A DNA stretch of 64,000 nucleotides from Microvirga sp. ACRRW (lineage in GTDB: Bacteria > Pseudomonadota > Alphaproteobacteria > Rhizobiales > Beijerinckiaceae), in contig NZ_JAKRNJ010000004.1 in NCBI RefSeq assembly GCF_022346925.1, positions 124,001 through 188,000 on the forward strand, read 5' to 3'. Both the position numbers and the translations under genes were made by a program. Positions 9,171 through 18,571 of this stretch are shown here, one piece after another. The notes beneath the pieces are model-generated. The model did no database searches. It was not told where the DNA came from and saw nothing but the letters and a program-made list of their open reading frames with translations. Every line of letters starts with the position of its first letter. The stretch's first letter is position 1.

Positions 9171-10222
9171 GAATTGGCAATTTTGCCGGAACGAGCAAAT
9201 CCGTGCTCCCGAGATGAGGGACGCGCGGCATATTCGTTATTGCGGGCCATGACGTGGCATGCCGCGAAATGCCCGGAGCGAAATTCCTGAACTTGCGGAG
9301 CCTCGCGCCGGCATCGGTCTTCAGCAAGAGCACATCTTGGATGGAAAGCGCAGCCCGAGGGGGGCGCGATAGGGCTCGGAACCTCACCACGCAGGGGCTC
9401 GATGATCCGTCGCTTTCTCGGATCAGGCAGAGGTACGGCTGCTAGCAGCGCCTGCGTATACGGGTGGATCGGGGAACGGAAGATATCCGCCGTTTCTCCG
9501 ATCTCGACGATGCGCCCGAGATACATGACGGCGACGCGGTGGCTGATCTGCTGCACGACCGCGAGATCGTGAGCGATAAACAAGTAGGACAGTCCGTATT
9601 CCTGCTGCAGATGATCTAGCAGGTTGACGATCTGAGCCTGCACTGAAACATCGAGAGCGGAGAGCGGTTCATCACCGACGATGAGAGACGGTTCGACGGC
9701 CAACGCGCGAGCGATGCCGAGGCGCTGCCGTTGCCCACCAGAAAATTCATGCGGATAGCGGTGAAGATGCGTGCGGCTTAACCCGACTTTTTCGAGAAGT
9801 GCAATGATCCTGTTCTCCCGGTCGGCTCCATGGACTATGTCGAAATTTCCGAGTGGCTCGCCGATAATCTGACCCGCTGTCATGCGCGGATTCAAGGAAG
9901 CATAAGGGTCCTGAAACACCATCTGGATTTTGCGCCGGTAGGGCTTGAGCTCTCGCCGAGAAAGAGAGGCAATGTCGATGCCATCGACGCGGATCGAGCC
10001 AGAGCTGGGCCTCACCAGCCGCATGATCGAGCGGCCGACGGTGGTCTTCCCGCAGCCGCTTTCGCCAACAAGCGCAAGTGTTTCACCGCGCCGAACATGA
10101 AAGGACACGCCGTTGACCGCATGCACATGCTGCCTGGCCTTGAACAGACTTTTCTTGACGGGGTAGCGCACGATCAGGTCGTCGACCTGCAGGAGCGGCG
10201 GCGATGACAAGGCTTCAGACAA
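9167..10222 (-). CDS. dppF: oligopeptide/dipeptide ABC transporter ATPase (DppF/OppF type)
   Basis: The ABC ATPase has Walker [10 protein letters not shown], signature LSGGQ-type [15 protein letters not shown], Walker [13 protein letters not shown], and the C-terminal oligopeptide/dipeptide domain ([18 protein letters not shown]). The pair of ATPases energises peptide import at the inner membrane. I place the start at TTG 10222, preceded by AAGGAG at 7 bases, overlapping the dppD stop by 8 bases. An ATG at 10255 is the alternative but lacks a ribosome site. It is fifth in the dpp set and directly coupled to dsdA. Confidence 0.88.
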   Translation of the reverse strand: MSEALSSPPLLQVDDLIVRYPVKKSLFKARQHVHAVNGVSFHVRRGETLALVGESGCGKTTVGRSIMRLVRPSSGSIRVDGIDIASLSRRELKPYRRKIQMVFQDPYASLNPRMTAGQIIGEPLGNFDIVHGADRENRIIALLEKVGLSRTHLHRYPHEFSGGQRQRLGIARALAVEPSLIVGDEPLSALDVSVQAQIVNLLDHLQQEYGLSYLFIAHDLAVVQQISHRVAVMYLGRIVEIGETADIFRSPIHPYTQALLAAVPLPDPRKRRIIEPLRGEVPSPIAPPSGCAFHPRCALAEDRCRREAPQVQEFRSGHFAACHVMARNNEYAARPSSREHGFARSGKIANS

Positions 10223-11255
10223 TGGCCTGCTCCTTTTCCTGTTTTGATGTCGCATCAATCACAGCCCAGCATGCCACCTTATGGGTTGGGCTGACAGTCT
10301 CGAGCACAGGAACCGACTGACGGCATTCGTCGCGTGCCAACGTGCATCTCGGCGCAAAGGTGCATCCCGACGGCCGGCCCCCTACAGGCGGAACCGATCC
10401 CGGAATACCCTCCAGCTTCTGCCGCTCGTCATCGATGGAAAGCTTCGGAATGGAAGCGAGCAAGCCACGCGTATAAGGATGGCGCGGATTTTCGAAAAGC
10501 TCGTAGACGGAGGCATCCTCCACGACACGTCCGGCATACATGACGACGACGCGGTCGGCTGTTTGAGCAACGACAGCCAAGTCATGTGTGATCAGCAAGA
10601 TAGCCGTTCCGACGCGATGCTTGAGGTCCGCCATCAGCTTCAGGATCTGTGCCTGGATGGTCACGTCAAGAGCGGTTGTCGGCTCGTCGGCTACGAGAAT
10701 TTTTGGTCCGCATGCGAGCGCCATGGCGATCATCGCACGCTGCCGCATGCCGCCGGAAAGCTGATGCGGATATTCACTCGCGCGCCGCTCGGGCTCGGGA
10801 ATCTCGACCAGCCGTAGCAGCTCGACCGCACGCTCCCAGGCAGCTGAGCGATTGAGCCGCTTATGCAACATCAATGGCTCGACAATCTGGTGACCAATCG
10901 TCAGAACCGGGTTCAGGGCCGTCATCGGCTCCTGGAAGATCATGGCGATGTCATTGCCGCGAATCCCTCGCATCTCGTCTTCGGTCAATGTCAGGATATC
11001 GCGGCCGCTCAAGCGGATCGATCCACCGGTGATCCGAGCAGGCGGGCTCGGCGCGAGGCGCAGGAGAGAGAGGGCGCCGATTGTCTTGCCACATCCGCTT
11101 TCTCCGACGATGGCGAGGGTTTCTCCCGATTTCAGCGTGTAGGAGAGCCCGTCCAGGACGGGAGCGATGCCGTCAATGGTTTCGAACTGGACCTGAAGGT
11201 CACTGACTTCGAGCACCGTTTCCGGCAAGGCCGGCGTGAGAACTGACGGGTTCAT
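10215..11255 (-). CDS. dppD: oligopeptide/dipeptide ABC transporter ATPase (DppD/OppD type)
   Basis: The 346-residue ATPase has Walker A GESGCGKT, signature [15 protein letters not shown], Walker [13 protein letters not shown] and the peptide-transporter C-terminal domain ([20 protein letters not shown]). It forms the nucleotide-binding heterodimer with the product of the next gene. The ATG overlaps the dppC stop by 4 bases. The substrate cannot be deduced from the ATPase; operon context suggests small peptides or D-amino-acid derivatives. Confidence 0.9.
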   Translation of the reverse strand: MNPSVLTPALPETVLEVSDLQVQFETIDGIAPVLDGLSYTLKSGETLAIVGESGCGKTIGALSLLRLAPSPPARITGGSIRLSGRDILTLTEDEMRGIRGNDIAMIFQEPMTALNPVLTIGHQIVEPLMLHKRLNRSAAWERAVELLRLVEIPEPERRASEYPHQLSGGMRQRAMIAMALACGPKILVADEPTTALDVTIQAQILKLMADLKHRVGTAILLITHDLAVVAQTADRVVVMYAGRVVEDASVYELFENPRHPYTRGLLASIPKLSIDDERQKLEGIPGSVPPVGGRPSGCTFAPRCTLARDECRQSVPVLETVSPTHKVACWAVIDATSKQEKEQAIV

Positions 11256-12166
11256 GAGCGCCCCTTCATCTGGCGGGCGAGGCGCGGATCGAGAAGATCT
11301 CGCAGACCGTCACCGAGAAGATTGACGGAAAGCACGGTGAGTCCGAGCAGGAGGCCGGGATAGAGGAGGATCCAAAAGGCCAGACGAATGTAGTTACGGG
11401 CTTCCGCGATGAGGTTGCCCCAGCTTGGAATTTCCGGCGGCGTGCCTGCCCCCAGAAAGCTCAAGTAAGCCTCAACGATGATGGCGGAGGCGCAAATGAA
11501 GGTTGCCTGCACGGTGAGCGGAGCCGCCGTGTTCGGCAGAATGTGACGGATCAGGATACGCCAAACCGGCGTTCCCGTGACGATAGCAGCATCCACATAA
11601 GGTTGCTCCCTGATCATGAGAACGATGGATCTGACGAGGCGCGCCGTTCGTGGCACTTCCGGGATCACGATGGCCACAATGACCGTCGCGAGGCTCGCTT
11701 TCGAGAGTGTCGTCATGGCGATTGCGAGGAGAATGCCCGGGATCGACATCAACCCGGTCATGATGAGCATCAGAACATTGTCCACGGCGCGGAAATAGCC
11801 ACTTACCAAGCCGATTGCGAGCCCGACGAGAGTAGCGGCAATGGCTACGCTGAAGCCGACCATCAACGATGCACGCCCGCCATAGAGAGTCCGGGTAAAT
11901 ACGTCTCGGCCGAGGGCGTCGGTGCCGAGGAAGTGTTCGCTCGATGGCGGCTTCAGACGGTTCAGGGGATTCATCTGCAACGGGTCGTGCGATGTCAGCA
12001 CGGGCGCGAACACGGTCAGGACAAGGATGATGGAAAAGAGCGCCGCGCCAAAGGCGATACGAGGATGACGCTGCAGCCAACGGCCAATCCTCTTTCGGGA
12101 CGATGCCGCCCCTGATGGAACTGCTTCGGCGGGATCGCTTGAGATCAGAATTTTTGTGCTGCTCAT
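11252..12166 (-). CDS. dppC: peptide ABC transporter permease (DppC type)
   Basis: The protein has about 304 residues. Its N-terminal region (IGRWLQRHPRIAFGAALFSI) and the SEHFLGTDALGRDVFTRTLYGGR motif are characteristic of DppC/OppC permeases. The cytoplasmic EAA loop that docks to the ATPases is at about residues 205-230. Start at ATG 12166 is preferred, with GGCGGA nine bases upstream; a TTG at 12184 is in frame. The next gene overlaps its stop. It pairs with the DppB-like permease to form the membrane channel. Confidence 0.9.
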   Translation of the reverse strand: MSSTKILISSDPAEAVPSGAASSRKRIGRWLQRHPRIAFGAALFSIILVLTVFAPVLTSHDPLQMNPLNRLKPPSSEHFLGTDALGRDVFTRTLYGGRASLMVGFSVAIAATLVGLAIGLVSGYFRAVDNVLMLIMTGLMSIPGILLAIAMTTLSKASLATVIVAIVIPEVPRTARLVRSIVLMIREQPYVDAAIVTGTPVWRILIRHILPNTAAPLTVQATFICASAIIVEAYLSFLGAGTPPEIPSWGNLIAEARNYIRLAFWILLYPGLLLGLTVLSVNLLGDGLRDLLDPRLARQMKGRS

Positions 12167-12210
12167 CTTAATCGTTCCGCCCAAGCTTCATGAAGATGCA
12201 TCCACCACGT

Positions 12211-13152
12211 TCAATATTTGATCCGCGGATCGACCAGACGATATGTGAGATCGATGAGAAGATTGATGATCACGTATACGAATGAGAAAAAGAGAATGAC
12301 TCCCTGAATGATGGGATAGTCGCGTCTCAGGATTGCGTCGACGGTCAGGCGCCCGATTCCGGGAATGGCAAAGACGCTCTCGACGACCACAACACCGCTG
12401 ATGAGCAGAATGAGGCCGATGCCGATGGTCGTGATGATGGGCACGGCGGCGTTCTTCAAAGCATGAAGAAACAGAACTTTGCCCGTGCCGAGTCCCTTGG
12501 CGCGAGCTGTACGGATGTAGTCCTGATGCAATACCTCCAGCATGGCGGATCGGCTCATGCGGGCAAGAAGAGAAGCATAGACCATACCGAGGCTGATCGC
12601 CGGCAAGATCATGTGGGAGAGAAAGGGCCCGATGCCGTCCGAAATGCTGCGAAAACCCTGAACGGGCAGAAGGCGCCACTGGACTGAGAAATTGTAGATA
12701 AGAATATAGCCGGTGATGAAGATCGGCATCGAGAAGAACAGGATCGCAAGGAACATCAATGTCCAATCGACCCAGGTACCTTCCTTCCAGGCCGCGATGA
12801 CGCCTGTCGGCACTGCGATGACGATTGCAATCGATAATGTGAGGAGAGCGAGCGAGACGGTCGGCTCGAGGCGTTGCACGATCAATTCCGTAACGGGCTT
12901 ACCTGAATAGATCGAATGGCCGAGATCCCCGCTAAGAATATTGAGAAGCCAGGTTACGAATTGCTTCAGCAGCGGCTGGTCGAGACCGAGGGTCGTGCGG
13001 ATTCGTTCGATCTCGGCGGCTGTCGCCTGCTCACCCGCAATGATCGTTGCAGGATCTCCCGGCGTCAGGTGCAGCAGAAGAAAGACGATCGTTGCCACGA
13101 CTGCCATGACAGGAACAGCCGACAGAGTACGGGTGACGACATAGCCAAGCAT
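12211..13152 (-). CDS. dppB: peptide ABC transporter permease (DppB type)
   Basis: The 313-residue permease has the DppB/OppB N-terminus (GYVVTRTLSAVPVMAVVATIVFLLLHLTPGDPA) and the family C-terminus (RDYPIIQGVILFFSFVYVIINLLIDLTYRLVDPRI). It has six predicted membrane segments. The ATG at 13152 follows AGGA at 7 bases. A hairpin at 13177-13202 separates it from the binding-protein gene. It forms the channel with DppC. Confidence 0.9.
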   Translation of the reverse strand: MLGYVVTRTLSAVPVMAVVATIVFLLLHLTPGDPATIIAGEQATAAEIERIRTTLGLDQPLLKQFVTWLLNILSGDLGHSIYSGKPVTELIVQRLEPTVSLALLTLSIAIVIAVPTGVIAAWKEGTWVDWTLMFLAILFFSMPIFITGYILIYNFSVQWRLLPVQGFRSISDGIGPFLSHMILPAISLGMVYASLLARMSRSAMLEVLHQDYIRTARAKGLGTGKVLFLHALKNAAVPIITTIGIGLILLISGVVVVESVFAIPGIGRLTVDAILRRDYPIIQGVILFFSFVYVIINLLIDLTYRLVDPRIKY

Positions 13153-13176
13153 GGAAGATTCCTGACTCTCTGGACA

Positions 13177-13202
13177 ACGGGGAGAGCTTCTGCCCTCCCC
13201 GT
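13177..13202 (-). other. intercistronic hairpin between dppA and dppB
   Basis: An 8-base perfect inverted repeat, ACGGGGAG / CTCCCCGT, with a 10-base loop lies between the stop of dppA and the start of dppB on the transcribed strand. There is no T-run, so it is more likely an mRNA-stability or partial attenuation element than a full terminator. Such hairpins often leave the binding protein more abundant than the permeases. Confidence 0.55.
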
Positions 13203-13212
13203 CGCGCGCGAC

Positions 13213-14820
13213 TTACTCTTTGGCGATGGAGATGCCGTAGAACACACCGATGCCGGACGGTTGAACGCCCTTGAGCTCATTGCGGTAGGCGGCAAGAACA
13301 GGCATCTGGCCGTAGGGCACATAAGGCAGGACCTTATATGCAACCTCGTTCAGCTTATCGGCCAAGCGCTTCTGATCGTCGCGCGTGCCGGCCGACTGGA
13401 ACTGATCGATCAGGCCCTGCAGTTCCTTATCGCAGGGCCAGCCCGCTGCCGTTCCCACCTCGCAGGAAGATTGCAGATAGGTATGGGTCAGCGGCGAGCC
13501 GAAACCGCTCGTAAAGCCGGTCGTCAGGAAAAGGCTCCAACCTCCCTCCTCAGTAGGCCCCTTGTTGGTGCGGCGGGACGTCAAGGTTCCCCAGTCCATG
13601 GCTTGAGCTTCGACATTGAGTCCGGCCGAACGAAGTGCCTGAACCAATGCCTCGGTGGGATTGCTCAAAACCGGAACGTCGGTGGGCTGCAAGACGACTA
13701 TCTTCTCGCCTTTGTACCCTGCGCTTGCAAAAAGCTCCTTGGCTTCCGCCACGTTCTGCTTCTTGAAGGCCTCAGCACCGCGTTCTGTCGAAAGAGGGGT
13801 GCCGCAGCCGAGGAACGAGTAGCATGCAGTGAAATAGTTCTGCGGAACGCCTCCTGCCGCGCCGAGCACCGCTTGATCGACCAGCTTCGCGAGGCCGAGG
13901 CGAGCTTTGGGATCGTTGAAAGGCTTCTGCACGTGGTTGGGACGGATCATGCCGCTTTGCCCGAGCGGATCGATTCGAAGCACCGTCAGATCGGGCTCCT
14001 TCTCGAGCATGGGAACGAGATCCATCAGCGGATTGTCGAGATAATGGATCTCTCCGTTCTGAAGGGCTGCGATGGCGGTGTTTGGATCGGAAATCGTGAT
14101 CCACTCGACTTTGTCGACCTTCGGAACCTTCGCGCCTGCAAGACCATCCTGCGGGTCGGAGCGCGGCACATAATTCGGGTTCTTGCGGAATACGACTTTG
14201 TTGCCCGGCCGCCATTCCTCATCGACAAAGATGAAAGGACCTGACCCGACGACCTTTCCCTTAGCCTGCGAAGGCGCGGTTTCAGCAAAGGCTTTCTGAT
14301 AGATGAAGGGTGTATAGGCTGAGGTCTTAGCGAAGGCGTCGAGAACGAGGGGGAATGGCTTACTGAGGACGAGCTTGAACGTCTTCTGATCGACCGGCTC
14401 GAAGCTGGTCGCCGCACCCATGAGAGCCTTGCCCAGCGAGTCGACCTTGGCCCAGCGCTTGATCGAGGCAACCGCATCATCGGCAGTCACAGGAGTTCCA
14501 TCATGCCATTTGAGACCGTCGCGCAAGGTGAAGGTCCAGGTGAGGCCATCGGCGCTTTTCTCATACCGATCGACCATCTGCGGCTTGGGCTCGCCCTTGC
14601 TGTCAATACCAAAGAGCGTGTCATAGACCATGAAGCCGAAATTGCTCGTGATGGTCGATGCCGTGAAGGTGGGATCGGTGATGGCAAGGTCGGTGAACAT
14701 CACCGCCTTCAGGGTCGCTTCATCCGCGGCCAGGCTTGGCCCTGCGATGCCAAGCCCAAACCCTATCGTGGCGGCGGCGAGTGCCCGCCGAGAAAAGCCG
14801 AAATCCAATCGCATGCTCAT
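13213..14820 (-). CDS. dppA: peptide ABC transporter substrate-binding protein (DppA/SBP family 5)
   Basis: The 535-residue periplasmic protein has an N-terminus with paired arginines (SRRALAAATIGFGLGIAGPSLA), compatible with Tat or Sec export. It has the solute-binding family 5 blocks (YEKSADGLTWTFTLRDGLKWHDGTPVTADD split over residues about 85-115, and VGSGPFIF). It captures the substrate for DppBCDF. The ATG at 14820 is preceded by GAGGG. Family 5 proteins bind di- and oligopeptides, but also nickel, heme and opines, so the ligand is open. The downstream D-serine lyase and the divergent M81 peptidase argue for a peptide or D-amino-acid ligand. Confidence 0.9.
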   Translation of the reverse strand: MSMRLDFGFSRRALAAATIGFGLGIAGPSLAADEATLKAVMFTDLAITDPTFTASTITSNFGFMVYDTLFGIDSKGEPKPQMVDRYEKSADGLTWTFTLRDGLKWHDGTPVTADDAVASIKRWAKVDSLGKALMGAATSFEPVDQKTFKLVLSKPFPLVLDAFAKTSAYTPFIYQKAFAETAPSQAKGKVVGSGPFIFVDEEWRPGNKVVFRKNPNYVPRSDPQDGLAGAKVPKVDKVEWITISDPNTAIAALQNGEIHYLDNPLMDLVPMLEKEPDLTVLRIDPLGQSGMIRPNHVQKPFNDPKARLGLAKLVDQAVLGAAGGVPQNYFTACYSFLGCGTPLSTERGAEAFKKQNVAEAKELFASAGYKGEKIVVLQPTDVPVLSNPTEALVQALRSAGLNVEAQAMDWGTLTSRRTNKGPTEEGGWSLFLTTGFTSGFGSPLTHTYLQSSCEVGTAAGWPCDKELQGLIDQFQSAGTRDDQKRLADKLNEVAYKVLPYVPYGQMPVLAAYRNELKGVQPSGIGVFYGISIAKE

Positions 14821-14934
14821 GTGGTCCCTCTGATGTTTTTTCTGCTTCGTCCTTTGTTGAAGGCCCGACTCTTGCGCGGTCGGGTTGGATCGCCCGTTTC
14901 TTTTTTTGATTAGCCCCAGTGGCCCCTACGGTCT

Positions 14935-15699
14935 TCAGCTCTTATAATCGGGCTCTTCGCGGTCGAGCACGCGGCGCCATGCATCGAGATGCATCCGCGA
15001 GTCGAGGTAATCGCCGAAAGACCCTGGCCAGTTCAGCTGCATGTCATCGGCCTGCTGCAGAAGCGGTTGTCCCGTCTGCATGGCGAGCATCTGGTACATG
15101 CAGGTCCGCTCGGCCATGTAGAGTTCATCGAAGGCATCGCTGATCCGGGGACCAACAATCGTGACGCCGTGCCCGGCCATGATGAGGATGCTCTTGTTTC
15201 CAAGAGCTTCGGCGATGCGCTGTCCTTCGGCCGGACCGAAATGGATGCCATGATGGCCATCGTCATACGCAGTGCGTCCATTCAGGAAGAGATTGTTCTG
15301 ATGCGCCAAGGCAAAGCGCCCGCCCTTGATCAGGGAAAAGGCAGTAAGATAGGGCGGATGAACATGCAGAACGCACGCCGCTTGTGGATGCAGCTTGTGG
15401 ACTTCCGCGTGAATATTGAAAGCGATCCGCCGCACCTCTCCCTTGCCACGCACCTTATTTCCCGCCAGATCGCAGACGATCAGGTCGCTCGCACGAATCT
15501 CCCGATAAAGCATGCCGCGCGGATTGATGAGGAACTGATTCGTTCCAGGCAGCATCATGCTGTGATGATTGCCAATCTGCTCATTCCAGTTATTGCGCGC
15601 GAAGATACGGAATGTCGCCGCCAGATCGCAGCGCAGTTCCCATTCCTCGGCTTCGCTTAGCGGCTCTGCGGGTTGGGAGATCGAAGACAAAGAATTCAC
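14935..15699 (-). CDS. class II aldolase/adducin family protein
   Basis: The 254-residue protein has the class II aldolase fold with metal-ligand histidines: HVHPPYLTAFS (about 113-123) and MAGHGVTIVG (about 172-181). A strong N-terminal block (WNEQIGNHHSMMLPG) resembles the phosphate/substrate loop. Family members cleave or decarboxylate hydroxy-carboxylic or sugar-phosphate substrates using zinc. Its ATG overlaps the regulator stop by 4 bases, so it is second in the operon, ahead of the transporter. A retro-aldol step on a beta-hydroxy amino acid or its product would fit with the D-serine lyase, but this is inference. Confidence 0.8.
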   Translation of the reverse strand: MNSLSSISQPAEPLSEAEEWELRCDLAATFRIFARNNWNEQIGNHHSMMLPGTNQFLINPRGMLYREIRASDLIVCDLAGNKVRGKGEVRRIAFNIHAEVHKLHPQAACVLHVHPPYLTAFSLIKGGRFALAHQNNLFLNGRTAYDDGHHGIHFGPAEGQRIAEALGNKSILIMAGHGVTIVGPRISDAFDELYMAERTCMYQMLAMQTGQPLLQQADDMQLNWPGSFGDYLDSRMHLDAWRRVLDREEPDYKS

Positions 15700-16349
15700 G
15701 ATGATGTCTCCTCAAGAGAAGATGCTGCGGTTTCGGGACGCCCTTCCGGCACGCCGGGATGCGTATTGCAGACTACGACGATAACCCACGCATCCTCGTC
15801 CCCGACCGAAACATATGCGTGGCCCATGGTGCTATCGAGATAGGCGGACGCGCCTTGAGGCATCAGGAAGGGCTCATAGAATTCCGTGTGAACTTCCACG
15901 ACACCCGAAATCACGTAGACAAATTCTTCGCTCTGGTGGCGAACCAGGGGACCGAACTCCTCGATGCTGCGCGCCTTGATGCGTGAGAGCGCAGGCGTCA
16001 TCAGCTTCGATCGCAGATCTGCACAAAGATAGTGGTCGATGTAATTGTCGCTCTCGAAAGCCCGGCCTTCGCCTGGCATCGTCAGGCTGCGTCGCCCTGT
16101 CGGGCGTCCGGAAAGAAACGACGGCGTGGCATCGCGTGCCTGATGAGAGAAGAGCTCGGCAACATCGACATCGAGACCATCGGCAAGGGTCATCAGCTTA
16201 TCGTAGCTCAAGGTAAGCTGGTCGTTTTCCACCTTGGACAGCGTAGAGACAGGCACCCCGGAGCGCTCGCTCACCTGTTGCAGGGTCCAGCCGCGCTGCT
16301 GGCGAAGGTAGCGCAGGATTTCACTCAGTTTGGGTTTCTGCTCAGACAC
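15696..16349 (-). CDS. XRE-family regulator with C-terminal cupin domain
   Basis: The protein has about 217 residues. The N-terminal HTH (ILRYLRQQRGWTLQQVSERSGVPVSTLSKVEN) is followed by a cupin sensor (VRHQSEEFVYVISGVVEVHTE, then MGHAYVSVGDEDAWVIVVV). XRE-cupin proteins control amino-acid and polyamine catabolic genes by binding a small ligand in the cupin. The start is taken as GTG 16349 because AAGGAG lies 7 bases upstream; an ATG at 16382 is in frame. It heads the aldolase-dpp-dsdA operon, overlaps the next gene by 4 bases and faces the M81 peptidase. The repeats at 16401-16436 are its probable operator. Confidence 0.88.
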   Translation of the reverse strand: MSEQKPKLSEILRYLRQQRGWTLQQVSERSGVPVSTLSKVENDQLTLSYDKLMTLADGLDVDVAELFSHQARDATPSFLSGRPTGRRSLTMPGEGRAFESDNYIDHYLCADLRSKLMTPALSRIKARSIEEFGPLVRHQSEEFVYVISGVVEVHTEFYEPFLMPQGASAYLDSTMGHAYVSVGDEDAWVIVVVCNTHPGVPEGRPETAASSLEETSS

Positions 16350-16400
16350 TGAGAACTCCTTCTTGCCGAGACATGCTGACATCAAATCTATTCTCCAACA

Positions 16401-16436
16401 AGAAAAAAGTTGCCAGTCAGAAAAAAGATGTCAGAT
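16401..16436. promoter_or_regulatory. tandem 18-bp direct repeats, putative XRE-cupin operator
   Basis: Two adjacent 18-base units, agaaaaaagttgccagtc and agaaaaaagatgtcagat, match at 14 of 18 positions and sit midway between the divergent starts at 16349 and 16466. An overlapping inverted pair, TTGCCA (16410-16415) and TGGCAA (16437-16442), is also present. The A-rich tracts contrast with the GC-rich surroundings. A shared operator for both directions is the simplest reading. Confidence 0.5.
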
Positions 16437-16465
16437 TGGCAAATACGGGAGCGAGGACGGCACAT

Positions 16466-17959
16466 ATGAAAATCTTCGTTGCGACCCTAGGAACCGAGAC
16501 CAATTCGTTCTCGCCCCTTCCCACGGGCCTGCGAGCCTTTGAGGAGACAGCTCTGCTTCGTGGGGATGTGAGAAGCGAGCCTGAGACCTTTATCAACATC
16601 GCGAACAAAACATGGCTGGCCCTCGCCGAGGCCGATGGCCACGAAGTCGTCCAAAGCCTGATCGCTTTTGCACAGCCGGGCGGGCGGACGGTCCGCAACG
16701 TCTATGAGGCGCTGCGTGACGAGATCTTGCGTGACCTAAAGGCTGCCGGGCAGGTTGACCTCGTTCTGCTGTTCCTCCATGGGGCGATGATGGCGGATGG
16801 CTACGATGATTGCGAAAGCGACATTCTGGAGCGTGTCCGCGAGGTGGCAGGTCACGAGGCAGTAATCGGCGCCGAGATCGATCTGCATTGCCATCTGTCT
16901 GAGCGGCCGCTCGCGTTCGCCGACGCCATCGTTCTGTTCAAGGAATATCCGCATACGGATGTGGCCGAGCGGGCCAGGGAGCTTTACCGGATCTGTCGCG
17001 ACACGAAACGCGGTCTCGTCCGTCCAACCATGGCGCTTCATGATTGCCGGATGATCGGTTTCTGGCGGACGAGCCAGCCGCATGTCAGACAGCTCGTCGA
17101 GCGCATGGTCGAGATGGAACGGCAGCCGGGCGTGCTGTCCGTCTCCTTCGCTCACGGCTTTCCTTATGGCGACACGGACCGGATCGGCGCAAAGACGCTG
17201 GCGGTCACGGATGGCGACCCGATCCTCGCGCGCAACCTTGCGCAGGAACTCGGTCGGGCCGTCTGGAACATGCGCAACCGTATTGGAGAGGAATACTGCA
17301 GCATCGACGATGCACTCGACCGCGCACAGGCTGGCACAGAGGGCCCCTATGTGCTTGCCGATACCGCGGACAATGCAGGTGGCGGCGCCCCCAGCGACAG
17401 CACCTTCGTCCTGCAACGTATCCTCGACCGCGGGATCACCGATGTGGCGGCTGGTTGCTACTGGGATATCGGGGCCGTTAGGATCTGCATGGAAGCCGGC
17501 CCAGGATCCGTGCTCGATCTCCGGTTCGGAGGCAAGTGCAGTCCCATGTCTGGAGATCCCATTGATTTGCGGGTTACCGTCAAGGCTTGCATTCCCAGCC
17601 TTTGGCAGACGGGATTGGATGGGCTGCGTGCGCATGTGGGACAAGCCGTGCGCGTCGAGGCTGAGGGCGGTATCGACATTGTGCTCAACACTGTCCGAAC
17701 ACAAGTTTATGGCCCGGATGTGTTCACCCAGCTCGGGATCGATATCCTCGCGAAAAAGATCGTTCTATTGAAATCGACCCAGCACTTTTATGCGGCTTTC
17801 GCGCCTATCGCGAAGGAGGTGCTTTATCTCGACGCTGAGGGTACGCTGGTGCGCGATGTGCGGAAGCTGCCGTATCAGCATATAACACGGCCCCTCTGGC
17901 CTCTCGTGGAGAATCCGTTCTCTGATCAGCACGACACTGAGAGAACGACAGCCGCCTGA
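16466..17959 (+). CDS. M81-family metallopeptidase (MlrC/microcystinase-like)
   Basis: The protein has 497 residues from ATG 16466 (KIFVATLGTETNSFSP), the typical M81 start. Upstream in-frame codons run into the divergent regulator region and are unlikely to be used. Metal-site motifs are LFLHGAMMADGYDDCESD, GAEIDLHCHLS and FKEYPHTDVAERA. The C-terminal half has the family block DTADNAGGGAPSDSTFVL. MlrC cleaves linearised microcystin, and M81 proteins in proteobacteria are widely found beside dpp transporters and act on small D-amino-acid-containing or modified peptides. Its position divergent from the dpp operon supports a joint peptide-use pathway. Confidence 0.88.
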   Translation: MKIFVATLGTETNSFSPLPTGLRAFEETALLRGDVRSEPETFINIANKTWLALAEADGHEVVQSLIAFAQPGGRTVRNVYEALRDEILRDLKAAGQVDLVLLFLHGAMMADGYDDCESDILERVREVAGHEAVIGAEIDLHCHLSERPLAFADAIVLFKEYPHTDVAERARELYRICRDTKRGLVRPTMALHDCRMIGFWRTSQPHVRQLVERMVEMERQPGVLSVSFAHGFPYGDTDRIGAKTLAVTDGDPILARNLAQELGRAVWNMRNRIGEEYCSIDDALDRAQAGTEGPYVLADTADNAGGGAPSDSTFVLQRILDRGITDVAAGCYWDIGAVRICMEAGPGSVLDLRFGGKCSPMSGDPIDLRVTVKACIPSLWQTGLDGLRAHVGQAVRVEAEGGIDIVLNTVRTQVYGPDVFTQLGIDILAKKIVLLKSTQHFYAAFAPIAKEVLYLDAEGTLVRDVRKLPYQHITRPLWPLVENPFSDQHDTERTTAA

Positions 17960-18010
17960 AATCCGCTTCCCTTTGACACTTTCTATCTTGAAGAACGGCA
18001 AGGACCGATC

Positions 18011-18571
18011 ATGAAGCCACAACCTGACAGCCTTCGCACCAAGCGCCTCGTTCTGCGCCGCTGGCGCGATGGCGATATGGATGCGTTTCGCGCGATCAAC
18101 ACCGATCCGGAAGTCGCACGCTACTTTCCGACATGTCCGACACCGGAAGAAAGCGATGATCTCGTTCGCAGATTGACCGCTTTTACGCAGAGCGCGGGCA
18201 TTGGCCCATGGGCAGTGGAGGTTCCGGGTGAAGCAGCATTTATCGGCTTCATCGGATGCTGGCCCACGAGGCCGCAATTACACTTCGCACCGGCCATCGA
18301 AATTGGATGGCGCATCGACAAACGATTCTGGGGCCGGGGCTACGCGCCGGAAGGGGCACAGGCCGCGATTCAAGATGCGTTCGAGCGTCTGGATGTGCCT
18401 GAGGTCGTGGCTTACACGACAGTCGCCAACGAAGCCTCACGGCGAGTGATGGAAAAGGTCGGCATGACGCGGGATCCTGCGGATGATTTCGATCACTTTC
18501 TCTTCCCTCAAAGCCACCCTTTGGTTCGCCATGTGGTGTATCGCATCGGCAATCCGTTATCTCTACAATAG
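18011..18571 (+). CDS. GNAT-family N-acetyltransferase (RimJ/RimL-like)
   Basis: The 186-residue protein starts like the Acetyltransf_3 group (LRTKRLVLRRWRDGDMDAFRAINTDPEVARYF). It has the acetyl-CoA loop region (EIGWRIDKRFWGRGYAPEGAQAAI) and the conserved tail NEASRRVMEKVGM. Such enzymes acetylate N-termini or small amines using acetyl-CoA. The ATG follows AAGGA at 8 bases. It is 51 bases behind the M81 gene and may be co-transcribed with it; acetylation of an amino product is conceivable. Substrate unknown. Confidence 0.88.
   Translation: MKPQPDSLRTKRLVLRRWRDGDMDAFRAINTDPEVARYFPTCPTPEESDDLVRRLTAFTQSAGIGPWAVEVPGEAAFIGFIGCWPTRPQLHFAPAIEIGWRIDKRFWGRGYAPEGAQAAIQDAFERLDVPEVVAYTTVANEASRRVMEKVGMTRDPADDFDHFLFPQSHPLVRHVVYRIGNPLSLQ

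Noticed and set aside
12916-14244. 442-codon plus-strand open frame
   Set aside because: Antisense to dppB and dppA, both of which have clear family motifs.
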